The translations under genes were made by a program, and so were the position numbers. DNA of 61,076 nucleotides from Agromyces tardus (GTDB lineage Bacteria; Actinomycetota; Actinomycetes; Actinomycetales; Microbacteriaceae), in contig NZ_RHHB01000017.1 in the NCBI RefSeq assembly GCF_003710805.1, positions 1 to 61,076 of the forward strand, read 5' to 3'. The first letter of the stretch is position 1; each line of letters starts with the position of its first letter. The notes beneath the pieces are model-generated. The model made no database searches, was not told the origin of the DNA, and saw only the letters and a program-made list of their open reading frames with translations. Shown here piece by piece: positions 43,251 through 51,176 of the stretch.

Positions 43251-44585
43251 ATGAGGCAGTCGATCGGCACGACGCAGGGCGGCGAGGTCGCCGGGGCCGG
43301 GAGTGCGCACGCGACCTCCGTTCGCGTGCACGGCTCGGGTGCCGGCGCCGGCATCGTCGTGCCGGGGCCGCGCCTCGCCGACTTCGAGCGCGCCCAGCAG
43401 ACCGTCGCACGGGTCGCCCGCCGCACGCCCATGGAGTCGTCGCGCTTCCTCGCCGAGCTCGTGGGCGCGCCCGTCTACCTCAAGTGCGAGAACCTGCAGC
43501 GCACGGGGTCCTACAAGATCCGCGGCGCGTTCAACCGCATCTCCGCGCTCTCGGCCGAGGAGCGCGAGCGCGGGGTCGTGGCGGCCTCGGCCGGCAACCA
43601 CGCGCAGGGCGTGGCGTTCGCCGCGCGCGAGCTCGGCATCCGGGCCACGATCTTCATGCCCATCGGCGTCGCGCTGCCGAAGCTCGAGGCGACCCGCGCC
43701 TACGGCGCCGACGTGGTGCTGCGCGGCGATTCGGTGGGCGAGACGATGGAGGCGGCCGCGGCCTTCGCCGCCGAGACCGGCGCGGTGCTCATCCCGCCCT
43801 TCGACCACGCCGACGTCATCGCGGGCCAGGGCACGGTGGGGCTCGAGATCCTCGAGCAGGTGCCCGACGCCACCACGATCATCGTGCCGATCGGCGGCGG
43901 GGGCCTCGCCGCGGGCATCGCCAGCGCCGCGAAGCAGCGCGCCGCCGCGCTCGGCCGCACCATCCGCGTCATCGGCGTGCAGGCCGCGAACGCCGCGCCC
44001 TACGTGCCGTCGCTCGAGGCGGGCGAGCCCACCCGCGTCCCCGTCGTGCCCACCATCGCCGACGGCATCGCCGTGTACGTGCCGGGCTCGCTCAACTTCG
44101 AGATCATCCGCGAGGTGATCGACGAGGTCGTCACCGTCACCGAGGACGACATCGCCCGTGCGCTGCTCGTGCTGCTCGAGCGGGCGAAGCTCGTCGTGGA
44201 GCCCGCGGGCGCCGTCGGCGTCGCCGCGCTCATGACCGGCGCCGTGCGGCCCGACGGGCCCACCGTCGTCGTGCTCTCGGGCGGCAACATCGATCCACTG
44301 CTCATGCAGCGCGTGATCGCGCACGGCCTCGCGGCATCCGACCGGTACCTCACCCTGCGCATCGGCCTGCCCGACCGCCCGGGCCAGCTCGCACGCATCG
44401 CCGAGCTGCTTGCCGAGGCGCACGCGAACGTCATCGAGGTGCTGCACACCCGGCACGGCTCCGGCATGCAGATCTCCGAGGTCGCCCTGCAGCTCTCGGT
44501 CGAGACCCGCGGCCCGGCCCACCGTGCCGAGGTCGTCGAGGTGCTGCGACGCGCGGGCTACGAGCCCGAGCTCGTCGAAGAATAG
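43251..44585 (+). CDS. ilvA: Threonine ammonia-lyase
   Basis: Deaminates threonine to 2-oxobutyrate, the first step to isoleucine (444 aa). The PLP lysine is in CENLQRTGSYKIRGAFNR; the phosphate loop is VPIGGGGLAAGIA; the ASAGNHAQGVAFAAREL and VVLSGGNIDPLLM segments also match. The C-terminal YLTLRIGLPDRPGQLARI region is a single ACT domain, as in the shorter IlvA/TdcB-like forms. The first 35 residues are a Gly/Ala-rich extension. GTG 43245, overlapping the previous stop, is an alternative start. Confidence 0.95.
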   Translation: MRQSIGTTQGGEVAGAGSAHATSVRVHGSGAGAGIVVPGPRLADFERAQQTVARVARRTPMESSRFLAELVGAPVYLKCENLQRTGSYKIRGAFNRISALSAEERERGVVAASAGNHAQGVAFAARELGIRATIFMPIGVALPKLEATRAYGADVVLRGDSVGETMEAAAAFAAETGAVLIPPFDHADVIAGQGTVGLEILEQVPDATTIIVPIGGGGLAAGIASAAKQRAAALGRTIRVIGVQAANAAPYVPSLEAGEPTRVPVVPTIADGIAVYVPGSLNFEIIREVIDEVVTVTEDDIARALLVLLERAKLVVEPAGAVGVAALMTGAVRPDGPTVVVLSGGNIDPLLMQRVIAHGLAASDRYLTLRIGLPDRPGQLARIAELLAEAHANVIEVLHTRHGSGMQISEVALQLSVETRGPAHRAEVVEVLRRAGYEPELVEE

Positions 44586-44654
44586 GCCAGCGGATGCCGC
44601 GGCGCTGCGCCGTCGCATCCGGAACCGCGGCGTGGCATCCGGCACTGCAGACGA

Positions 44655-44682
44655 CGACGGCCCCTCCGCGGAGGGGCCGTCG
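44655..44682. terminator. 28-bp perfect palindrome between ilvA and greA
   Basis: CGACGGCCCCTCCG and CGGAGGGGCCGTCG are exact complements. It sits between convergent genes and can terminate both. Confidence 0.88.
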
Positions 44683-44702
44683 CGACGTGCGTGCGGGACC
44701 GA

Positions 44703-45194
44703 CTAGTTGCCGCTCCAGGTCTCGACGCTGACGACCTCGACGGCGATCTCGCGACCGTTGGGCGTCGTGTAGCTCGTCTTCTCGCCGACCTTGAGGCCGA
44801 GGATTGCGGCGCCGAGGGGGCTCTGCTCGCTGAACACGTCGAGCTCGGAGTCGCCGGCGATCTCGCGGCTGCCGATGAGGAACGTCTCCTCGTCGCCCGC
44901 GATGATCGCGGTGATGACCGTGCCGGACTCGACGACGCCGCTCGAGGTGGGCGCGTCGCCGACCTCGGCGTGGCGCAGCAGCTCGGTCAGCTGGCGGATG
45001 CGCGCCTCCTGCTTGCCCTGCTCGTCCTTCGCGGCGTGGTAGCCGCCGTTCTCCTTGAGGTCGCCCTCTTCGCGCGCGGCCTCGATGCGCTTCGCGATCT
45101 CCTCGCGGCCGTGCGTGGAGAGGTGCTCGAGCTCGGCGGCGAGCCGGTCGTAGGCCTCCTGGGTGAGCCAGGTGACGGTGGCCTCCTGTGCCAT
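44703..45194 (-). CDS. greA: Transcription elongation factor GreA
   Basis: Rescues backtracked RNA polymerase by stimulating transcript cleavage (163 aa). The N-terminal coiled coil has AAREEGDLKENGGYHAAKDEQGKQEARI with the acidic tip (Asp-Leu-Lys-Glu); the C-terminal FKBP-like domain has SPLGAAILGLKVGEKTSY. ATG 45194. Its promoter overlaps the DUF4307 stop. Gene order greA-DUF4307 matches M. tuberculosis. Confidence 0.96.
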   Translation of the reverse strand: MAQEATVTWLTQEAYDRLAAELEHLSTHGREEIAKRIEAAREEGDLKENGGYHAAKDEQGKQEARIRQLTELLRHAEVGDAPTSSGVVESGTVITAIIAGDEETFLIGSREIAGDSELDVFSEQSPLGAAILGLKVGEKTSYTTPNGREIAVEVVSVETWSGN

Positions 45195-45250
45195 GGTGCA
45201 CACTCCCGTGATAGACGTGTCGCCCCGGCGTCTGCCAGGGCGAATGACCC

Positions 45251-45256
45251 AGTCTA
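45251..45256 (-). promoter_or_regulatory. greA -10 box overlapping the DUF4307 stop
   Basis: On the minus strand TAGACT includes the TAG stop (45256 to 45254) of DUF4307. The predicted leader to ATG 45194 is about 50 bases. Same design as at eno. Confidence 0.6.
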
Positions 45257-45760
45257 GGTGAGCCAGCAGTGGGAAATCAAACCGGTATTGGCCGGCTGGG
45301 CAATCCGGACGCGCTCGGTGAAGGTGCGCAGCGGGCGGTCGGACGCGGGGATCTCCACGACCTTCCAGCCCACCACGGTGAAGTCCTCGTTGAAGGCCTC
45401 CACGATGCACGCGGTCTCGTTGCCCGACGGCACGGAGAGCCGCCACGTGACCTCGACGGCGCGCTCGTCGTTGAGCACGCGGTGGCTGAGGTCGGTGGCC
45501 TCGACGAGGGGCTTGCTGCCGTCGAGCCCCGCCCACACGACCCACGCGACGAGCACCACGGCGAACGCCGCGGCGGCGCCGACGATGAGCCAGCGGTCGC
45601 GGCGGCGATGCGCGCGGCCTCGCCCGTAGCGGTCGGCCACGAGGCCCTCGCGGGGCGCATCGGGGTCGTCGGGGCGGCCCGGGGCGGCCCGGTCGGCGGT
45701 GTCGGATGCCGCCACCGCGGCGTCCTCGACGGCCGCGTCTGCGGGTTCGCGTGGGGGCAC
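45254..45760 (-). CDS. DUF4307 membrane protein
   Basis: 168 aa: an acidic, disordered N-terminus (1-40), the family motif LVADRYGRGRAHRRRDRW, one transmembrane helix (about 57-79), and an extracytoplasmic beta-rich part ending CIVEAFNEDFTVVGWKVVEI and ISHCWLT. The two Cys may pair. Function unknown; regularly next to greA in Actinobacteria. GTG 45760. Confidence 0.88.
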   Translation of the reverse strand: MPPREPADAAVEDAAVAASDTADRAAPGRPDDPDAPREGLVADRYGRGRAHRRRDRWLIVGAAAAFAVVLVAWVVWAGLDGSKPLVEATDLSHRVLNDERAVEVTWRLSVPSGNETACIVEAFNEDFTVVGWKVVEIPASDRPLRTFTERVRIAQPANTGLISHCWLT

Positions 45761-45787
45761 CGCCGACTCCTTCCCGGTGTCGATCGA

Positions 45788-45808
45788 TTAGGCTTGGATC
45801 CAGCCTAA
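45788..45808. promoter_or_regulatory. Back-to-back -10 boxes in one palindrome
   Basis: TTAGGCT-TGGATCC-AGCCTAA is an inverted repeat that reads TAGGCT on both strands (plus 45789-45794; minus 45807 to 45802). It could start the DUF4307 transcript leftwards and the small membrane gene rightwards, so the two promoters would exclude each other. Confidence 0.55.
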
Positions 45809-45831
45809 CCCGCCCCCGTGAAGGGATCCTG

Positions 45832-45885
45832 ATGCTCCTCGCGCCCACCGCGCCCGCCCGTCCGACGAGCGGCGTGCGCCGGTGA
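45832..45885 (+). CDS. 17-residue leader ORF coupled to the next gene
   Basis: ATG 45832 has an SD-like AAGGGA six bases upstream and encodes MLLAPTAPARPTSGVRR, ending in TGA that overlaps GTG 45882 (GTGA). Its place just after the TAGGCT box makes it the first ORF on that transcript. It could be a coupling leader peptide or the relic of a deleted gene. Coding status uncertain. Confidence 0.4.
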   Translation: MLLAPTAPARPTSGVRR

Positions 45886-46190
45886 ACGCGGCCGTGCTCG
45901 CGACCGTGCTGCTCGCCGCCGAGGAGGAGTTCAACCCCGACGACGTGACCCCCGGCGTGTGGGGCTTCGTCATCACCTTCCTCATCATGGCGGCCGTGCT
46001 GCTGCTCGTGCTCGACATGGTGCGCCGCATCCGGCGGGTCAACTACCGGGCGGAGGTGCGTGAGCAGCTCGAGGCCGAGCAGGCGGCCGAGGCGGCCGGC
46101 GGAAGCCCGGCAGGGGCGGGCGACGCATCGAACGGATCCGCTGCGGGCGAGGCCGGCGCCGCGGCATCCGATCGCCCGAAGCCCGAATAG
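45882..46190 (+). CDS. Small single-pass membrane protein
   Basis: 102 aa. A short outer segment (EEEFNPDDVTPGVWG), one transmembrane helix (FVITFLIMAAVLLLVLDMV, residues 28-46), a basic stop (RRIRRVNYR) and an Ala/Gly/Glu tail. Size, topology and position near greA recall Rv1083 of M. tuberculosis. Function unknown. GTG 45882 overlaps the leader ORF. Confidence 0.7.
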   Translation: MNAAVLATVLLAAEEEFNPDDVTPGVWGFVITFLIMAAVLLLVLDMVRRIRRVNYRAEVREQLEAEQAAEAAGGSPAGAGDASNGSAAGEAGAAASDRPKPE

Positions 46191-46285
46191 GGCGGCCCGA
46201 CAGGGCGCACCCGCACGGCGCGCGCTGCGCCGCCACCTCGCCTGCGCCGGCGCGCGACGGGCGGGTCGACTCGAGGACGGCGGGG

Positions 46286-47092
46286 TCAGCCCACGTGGTA
46301 CGCGGGGTTCATCACGATGATGAGCGTCGCCGTCCAGTGGCACAGGAACGCGAGCACCGTCGCAGTGTGGAAGATCTCGTGGAAGCCGAACCGCCCGGGC
46401 CACGGGTTCGGCCGCTTCATGCCGTAGACCACGGCGCCGGCCGTGTAGAGCAGGCCGCCCACGACGATGAGCACCATCATGGGCACGCTCACTGCAATGA
46501 GGTCACCGAGGTACATGACGGCGGCCCAGCCGAGCAGGATGTAGATCGCCACGTACATCCAGCGCGGCGCGCCGATCCAGAAGACGCGGAAGGCGATGCC
46601 GACGATGGCGCCGGCCCAGACGAGGCCGAGCAGCAGCCACCCCTTCGACGGCGGCAGGGCGAGGATCGCGAGCGGCGTGTAGGTGCCCGCGATGAGCAGG
46701 AAGATGTTCGCGTGGTCGATGCGCTTGAGGAGCACCTTGGTGCGCGGCGCCCAGTTGAAGCGGTGGTAGAGGGCGGAGTTGCCGAAGAGCAGCATCGACG
46801 TGAGCGTGAACACCGCCGCCGCCCACTTGGCCGGCGCGCCCTGCGCGAGGCTGACGAGCACGATGCCGCCGACGATCGTGACCGGGAACGTGCCGGCGTG
46901 CAGCCAGCCGCGCCAGGTCGGCTTGACGTCCTCGGGCGCCTGCGCTGACGCGTCGATGAGCGGGAGGTTCGGAAGGTCGGGACCCTCGCGGTCGTCGACG
47001 GCGACGGCGGCGTCGGCGTCGCTCAACTCGGAAACCGGATGCCGCAGGTGCTCGGCGACATCCTCGGGCTCGGACCCGCTCGTCTGGCTCAT
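46286..47092 (-). CDS. Hemolysin III / PAQR-family membrane protein
   Basis: 268 aa: an acidic 55-residue N-terminus, then seven helices. Family residues: the SALYHRFNW (Ser, His), KRIDHANIFLLIAGTYTPLAI (Asp-His) and FGFHEIFHTATVLAFLCHW (His-His) motifs, which form the metal site of PAQR/HlyIII proteins. ATG 47092 lies six bases after TACGCT, a leaderless layout. Physiological role unclear despite the name. Confidence 0.92.
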   Translation of the reverse strand: MSQTSGSEPEDVAEHLRHPVSELSDADAAVAVDDREGPDLPNLPLIDASAQAPEDVKPTWRGWLHAGTFPVTIVGGIVLVSLAQGAPAKWAAAVFTLTSMLLFGNSALYHRFNWAPRTKVLLKRIDHANIFLLIAGTYTPLAILALPPSKGWLLLGLVWAGAIVGIAFRVFWIGAPRWMYVAIYILLGWAAVMYLGDLIAVSVPMMVLIVVGGLLYTAGAVVYGMKRPNPWPGRFGFHEIFHTATVLAFLCHWTATLIIVMNPAYHVG

Positions 47093-47098
47093 GTGCCC

Positions 47099-47160
47099 AG
47101 CGTAGGGCCCGCTCGGTCACGGGATGCTGTGAGGTGCGCGGCCCTCGCGCGGGGTAGCGT
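47099..47160. promoter_or_regulatory. Divergent leaderless promoters of hlyIII and uppS
   Basis: Leftwards TACGCT (47104 to 47099), six bases, ATG 47092. Rightwards TAGCGT (47155-47160), six bases, GTG 47167. Both genes lack an SD. Confidence 0.7.
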
Positions 47161-47166
47161 AGTGCC

Positions 47167-47952
47167 GTGCAAACGAGCGATCACCATCTCGGTCGCGGCA
47201 TCCTCTACCGCCTGTACCAGAACCGGCTGCGCCGTGAACTCGAGGGCGCGGAGCTCCCGCACCACGTCGCGATGATCATCGACGGCAATCGCCGCTGGGC
47301 GAAGCAACTGGGCTACGAGACGGCGGCGCACGGCCATCGCGCGGGCGCGGCGAAGATGCGCGAGTTCCTCGAGTGGTGCGACGACCTCGGCATCACGATC
47401 GTCACCCTCTACCTGCTCTCGAGCGACAACCTGGGCAACCGCGACCCCGACGAGCTCTCGGAGCTCATCGAGATCATCGCCGACCTGGCCGAGGAGCTCA
47501 GCCACTACCGCGACTGGCGGGTGCAGCACGTCGGATCGGATGCCGGCCTGCCCGAGCCGCTCGTCGCCGCCCTCGACGCCGCCGAGCACCGCACGGCCGA
47601 CAAGCGCGGCATGCACGTGAACCTCGCAGTGGGCTATGGCGGACGCAAGGAGATCACCGACGCGATGCGGTCGATCGTCGCCGCCCATCACGCAGAGGGC
47701 CGAAGCCTCGAGGACCTCGCCGAGCGGCTCACCCCCGACCTCATCGGCGAGCACCTCTACACGGGCGGGCAGCCCGACCCCGACCTGGTGATCCGCACCT
47801 CGGGCGAGCAGCGCCTGAGCGACTTCATGCTCTGGCAGTCCGCGCACAGCGAGTTCTACTTCGTGGAGGCGCTCGGCCCCGACCTCCGTCAGGTCGACTT
47901 CCTGCGCGCGGTGCGCGACTACACGAAGCGGCATCGCCGGTACGGGGGCTGA
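47167..47952 (+). CDS. uppS: Cis-prenyltransferase (isoprenyl transferase)
   Basis: 261 aa. Catalytic Asp in VAMIIDGNRRWAKQLG, then AGAAKMREFLEWCDDLGI, LYLLSSDNLGN and the C-terminal RTSGEQRLSDFMLWQSAHSEFYF. It condenses isopentenyl diphosphate in cis. Actinobacteria often have two such genes, a short-chain Z-farnesyl-PP synthase and a longer-chain enzyme; the position matches the short-chain Rv1086 of M. tuberculosis, which I favour. GTG 47167, leaderless. Confidence 0.93.
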   Translation: MQTSDHHLGRGILYRLYQNRLRRELEGAELPHHVAMIIDGNRRWAKQLGYETAAHGHRAGAAKMREFLEWCDDLGITIVTLYLLSSDNLGNRDPDELSELIEIIADLAEELSHYRDWRVQHVGSDAGLPEPLVAALDAAEHRTADKRGMHVNLAVGYGGRKEITDAMRSIVAAHHAEGRSLEDLAERLTPDLIGEHLYTGGQPDPDLVIRTSGEQRLSDFMLWQSAHSEFYFVEALGPDLRQVDFLRAVRDYTKRHRRYGG

Positions 47953-48015
47953 CCCGGGCGCGCGCCGGGAGCGCGGGGTCTGCCATGATATGCCTCGGAG
48001 AGAGGGGCACACCGA

Positions 48016-49134
48016 GTGACCATCGACGACTTCAACGCCGGATTCACCGAGGAGCCCGGCTACCTCGACTACGGTCGGGTCGGACCGCTCGCGACGTCGG
48101 CGGCCGAGGAGGCCCTGGCATTCACGCAGCTGCTGCAGCGCGCGCGCCACGGCAGCCTCGACGTGCTCCGCGAACAGGACCAGCGGGTGCGCGACGCCGC
48201 GGCCGTGCTGACCGGGCTTCCGGCCGACTCGATCGTGTTCCAGCCGAACACGTCGCAGGGCCTCATGCACGCGATGTTCGGGCTCACGGGCAGCGTGCTG
48301 CTCGCACCCGGCGAGTTCCCCAGCCTCCCGATCGCCGCCGTGCGCGCAAGCGAGGCGCTGCACTCGGTGCAGCCGGTGTGGCTCGAGACCGACCACGGCA
48401 AGGTGACCCCCGGGCAGATCCGCGACCAACTCGAGGCGAACGTCGGGGCCGTCGCGGTGAGCCTCGTCGACTCGCGCACGGGCTACCTGTGCGACATCGA
48501 GGGCATCCGGCAGGTGATCGGCGACCGGCTGCTCATCGTCGACGCGATCCAGGGCTTCGGGGTCGTCGACGCCCCGTGGGATGCCGCGGACGTCATCCTC
48601 ACCGGCGGCCAGAAGTGGTGTCGTGCCGGGTGGGGCACGGGCCTCATGGCGCTGTCCGACCGCGCCCTCGACCGCCTCACGCCCGTGTTCTCGGGGTTCA
48701 CCGGCACCGAGGAGGACGAGCCGTGGGACGAGGTGCCGCCGCCGGCATCCGATGCCCGTGCGTTCCGGGTCTCGAATCCCGACCCGATCGCCGAGGCGCG
48801 CCTCGCCGCGGCCCTGGAGGAGATCGCCGAGGTCGGCGTCGAGACGATCAACTCCGCGATCGCCGAGAACGTGAGCCGCGTCATCGAACTCGCCGACGAG
48901 TTCGCGATCGCCGTCACCTCGTCGCGCGATGAGCGCGAGCGGGCCGGGCTCGTCGTGCTGGAACCCCCGACCGAGCAGGTCACCCTGCTGTCGGCGTCGC
49001 TGTTCAACCACGGCGTCACCGCGACGACGCGGATGGGGAGCGTGCGGCTGAGCGTGCACTCGGCGCTGTCGGAGGAGACGCTCGAGATGCTGCGCGGCGC
49101 GTTCGTGTCGTACGGGACCGCGGCGTCGTACTGA
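48016..49134 (+). CDS. Class V aminotransferase-like PLP enzyme
   Basis: 372 aa. The PLP lysine is in ADVILTGGQKWCRAGWGTG near residue 202, the aspartate in LLIVDAIQGFG, and SIVFQPNTSQGLMHAMFG at the phosphate site. Similar to the cysteine desulfurase/kynureninase/serine-glyoxylate branch; no active-site Cys loop of IscS is visible. GTG 48016 follows GAGAGAGG. Substrate unknown. It is between uppS and phoH. Confidence 0.85.
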   Translation: MTIDDFNAGFTEEPGYLDYGRVGPLATSAAEEALAFTQLLQRARHGSLDVLREQDQRVRDAAAVLTGLPADSIVFQPNTSQGLMHAMFGLTGSVLLAPGEFPSLPIAAVRASEALHSVQPVWLETDHGKVTPGQIRDQLEANVGAVAVSLVDSRTGYLCDIEGIRQVIGDRLLIVDAIQGFGVVDAPWDAADVILTGGQKWCRAGWGTGLMALSDRALDRLTPVFSGFTGTEEDEPWDEVPPPASDARAFRVSNPDPIAEARLAAALEEIAEVGVETINSAIAENVSRVIELADEFAIAVTSSRDERERAGLVVLEPPTEQVTLLSASLFNHGVTATTRMGSVRLSVHSALSEETLEMLRGAFVSYGTAASY

Positions 49135-49386
49135 CGCGCACGCCGGCGCCGGCGCCGAGGCGGGCGCCGACGTCGGCGCCGAGTCGGCGCGTCTCGATGT
49201 GAGCCCGCGGTTGCGGGTGTGTGAACGAGCGGTTTCGCACCGCGTGTCGGATCGACGGATGTCGGCCGTCGGTCGTAGCGTCGAGGCATCGGGCAAGGAG
49301 CCCGATCGAGTCGGCTCGTGAACCGCTCGTGGGAGGATCGCCGGCCGGCGCGTGAGCCGAGCGGAACGCTCGGGGCAGGAGCGGTC
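49135..49386. other. phoH upstream region, GGCGCC-rich
   Basis: 252 bases without a gene. GGCGCC recurs several times at 49144-49196, and ATCGGGC/GCCCGAT (49288-49294 and 49300-49306) forms a 7-bp hairpin. TAGCGT at 49276-49281 is a possible phoH -10. A GTG at 49318 is in frame with phoH but lacks an SD. Confidence 0.5.
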
Positions 49387-50775
49387 GTGGCCTCAGTCGA
49401 AACCCCCAAGTCCGACGGTCAGGTCGAGGCAGGCGCCCGGAAGGTGCAGCAGCCTCGCACGGCGAACCCCGGCGGGGTCGCCCAGTCCGAGCGGACGTAC
49501 GTGCTCGACACGTCGGTGCTGTTGTCGGATCCGCGGGCGCTGTTCCGCTTCGCCGAGCACGCCGTCGTGCTGCCCGTGGTGGTCATCACCGAGCTCGAGT
49601 CGAAGCGGAACGACCCCGAGATCGGCTTCTTCGCGCGCAAGGCGCTGCGCATCCTCGACGAACTGCGCGTCGAGCACGATCGCCTCGACTTCCCGATCCC
49701 GGTCGGCGAGGGCGGATCCCTGCGCGTCGAGCTCAACCACTCGAACCAGTCGGTGCTGCCGAGCGGGCTCCAGCTGGGCGACAACGACTCGCGCATCCTC
49801 GCGTGCGCCGCCAACCTCGCCAACGACGGCGTCGCCGTGACGATCGTCTCGAAGGACCTGCCGCTGCGCGTCAAGGCGGCCTCGATCGGCATCGACGCCG
49901 AGGAGTACCGCGCCGAGCTCGCGCCCGACAGCGGCTGGACCGGCATGGCGGAGCTCTCGCTCGGATCCCACGACATGGCCAAGCTCTACGAGCACGAGAC
50001 GATGATGACGAGCGAGGTGGAGGGGATGCCGATCAACACCGGCCTCGTCATCCACTCCGAGCGCGGTTCCGCGCTCGGCCGCGTCGTCGGCCCGCGCGAG
50101 GTCAAGCTCGTGCGCGGCGATCGGGAACTGTTCGGGGTGCACGGTCGTTCCGCCGAGCAGCGGCTCGCGATCGACCTGCTGCTCGACCCCGAGATCGGCA
50201 TCCTGTCGCTCGGCGGCCGCGCCGGCACGGGCAAGTCCGCGCTCGCGCTGTGCGCGGGCCTCGAGGCGGTGCTCGAGCGGCAGCAGCACAAGAAGATCAT
50301 GGTGTTCCGGCCGCTGTACGCCGTCGGCGGGCAGGAGCTCGGCTACCTTCCGGGCGACCAGGGCGAGAAGATGAACCCGTGGGGCCAGGCGGTGTTCGAC
50401 ACCCTCGGCTCCGTCGTCTCCGACAACGTGCTCGAGGAGGTCGTCGACCGCGGCATCCTCGAGGTGCTGCCGCTCACCCACATCCGCGGGCGCTCGCTGC
50501 ACGACGCGTTCGTGATCGTCGACGAGGCGCAGTCGCTCGAGCGCAACGTGCTCCTCACGGTGCTCAGCCGCATCGGGCAGAACTCGCGGGTGGTGCTCAC
50601 GCACGACGTCGCGCAGCGCGACAACCTGCGGGTGGGCCGCCACGACGGTGTCGCGAGCGTCATCGAGACGCTCAAGGGCCACGCGCTGTTCGCGCACATC
50701 ACGCTCACGCGCTCCGAGCGGTCGGCCATCGCGGCGCTCGTGTCGGAGCTGCTCGACGGGGCGGAGCTCGCCTAG
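49387..50775 (+). CDS. phoH: PIN-PhoH fusion ATPase (PhoH2-type)
   Basis: 462 aa. The N-terminal PIN-type nuclease domain begins at [17 protein letters not shown] with acidic residues in [22 protein letters not shown] and [10 protein letters not shown]. The C-terminal PhoH ATPase has Walker [35 protein letters not shown], and Walker [13 protein letters not shown]. Mycobacterial PhoH2 is an RNA helicase and ribonuclease. GTG 49387 has SD AGGAG five bases upstream; a start at 49318 is less likely. The PhoAT antitoxin known upstream in mycobacteria is not visible. Confidence 0.93.
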   Translation: MASVETPKSDGQVEAGARKVQQPRTANPGGVAQSERTYVLDTSVLLSDPRALFRFAEHAVVLPVVVITELESKRNDPEIGFFARKALRILDELRVEHDRLDFPIPVGEGGSLRVELNHSNQSVLPSGLQLGDNDSRILACAANLANDGVAVTIVSKDLPLRVKAASIGIDAEEYRAELAPDSGWTGMAELSLGSHDMAKLYEHETMMTSEVEGMPINTGLVIHSERGSALGRVVGPREVKLVRGDRELFGVHGRSAEQRLAIDLLLDPEIGILSLGGRAGTGKSALALCAGLEAVLERQQHKKIMVFRPLYAVGGQELGYLPGDQGEKMNPWGQAVFDTLGSVVSDNVLEEVVDRGILEVLPLTHIRGRSLHDAFVIVDEAQSLERNVLLTVLSRIGQNSRVVLTHDVAQRDNLRVGRHDGVASVIETLKGHALFAHITLTRSERSAIAALVSELLDGAELA

Positions 50776-50829
50776 CGCCCCGCGCACCGACCACGGTGGC
50801 CGCGCGGCCCACGACCTCGCGGCGACGCA

Positions 50830-50863
50830 CGAAGCGCCCCTCCCGAGCGGGAGGGGCGCTTCG
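50830..50863 (+). terminator. phoH terminator
   Basis: CGAAGCGCCCCTCCC-GAGC-GGGAGGGGCGCTTCG, a perfect 15-bp stem, 55 bases after the phoH stop. Confidence 0.9.
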
Positions 50864-50872
50864 CGTCGAGCG

Positions 50873-50953
50873 GGCGGATGCCGCGGGCGGATGCCGCAGG
50901 CGGATGCTGCGGGCGGATGCCGCGGGCGGATGCTGCGGGCGGATGCCGCGGGC
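50873..50953. repeat. Six 13-bp tandem copies of GGCGGATGC(C/T)GCG
   Basis: GGCGGATGC starts at 50873, 50886, 50899, 50912, 50925 and 50938, exactly 13 bases apart, with CCG and CTG variants interspersed. The unit contains the GGATGCC word that is over-represented throughout the window. Confidence 0.9.
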
Positions 50954-50983
50954 CAGTCGACCGGTCGGGGCGGGCTGCCTGTC

Positions 50984-51063
50984 ACGAGAACAGGAACCCG
51001 AATGGACCGGCGTGGCGGGCCGTCCTGTTCTCGTCACGCAGTCGGCGTGGCGTCCTGTTCTCG
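50984..51063. repeat. Three copies of TCCTGTTCTCG, one inverted
   Basis: ACGAGAACAGGA (50984-50995) is the exact complement of TCCTGTTCTCGT (51023-51034), and TCCTGTTCTCG recurs at 51053-51063; the last two are each preceded by GGCGTGGC. The transcript could form a stem with a 27-base loop, or the repeats could be protein sites. Confidence 0.8.
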
Positions 51064-51119
51064 GAACGCCGACGCGTCGGGCACGGCCCTCGGGCGCGGC
51101 CGCGCATGCCCGTGAACGT

Positions 51120-51150
51120 CGAACGCCCGCCTCGAGGAGGCGGGCGTTCG
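51120..51150 (-). terminator. fumC terminator
   Basis: CGAACGCCCGCCTC-GAG-GAGGCGGGCGTTCG, a perfect 14-bp stem, about 27 bases beyond the fumC stop. Confidence 0.88.
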
Positions 51151-51176
51151 AGGTCGTGGCGGGTGCTGCCGGCGCG

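Larger units (their letters stand above)
50776..51176. other. 401-base gene-free region between phoH and fumC
   Basis: It contains, in order, the phoH terminator (50830-50863), six tandem GGCGGATGC units (50873-50946), a set of TCCTGTTCTCG repeats in both orientations (50984-51063) and the fumC terminator (51120-51150). No ORF with an SD is evident. Confidence 0.8.

Noticed and set aside
48016..49134. Cysteine desulfurase (IscS/SufS) for the class V enzyme
   Set aside because: No active-site cysteine loop in the C-terminal part; only the fold-level PLP motifs match.
50873..51063. Repeat cluster as a CRISPR or att site
   Set aside because: No unique spacers, no integrase and no tRNA target nearby; better read as tandem words.
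51023..51063. TCCTGTTCTCG as an SOS (LexA) box
   Set aside because: Actinobacterial LexA boxes are of the form TCGAAC-N4-GTTCGA; spacing and arms do not match.
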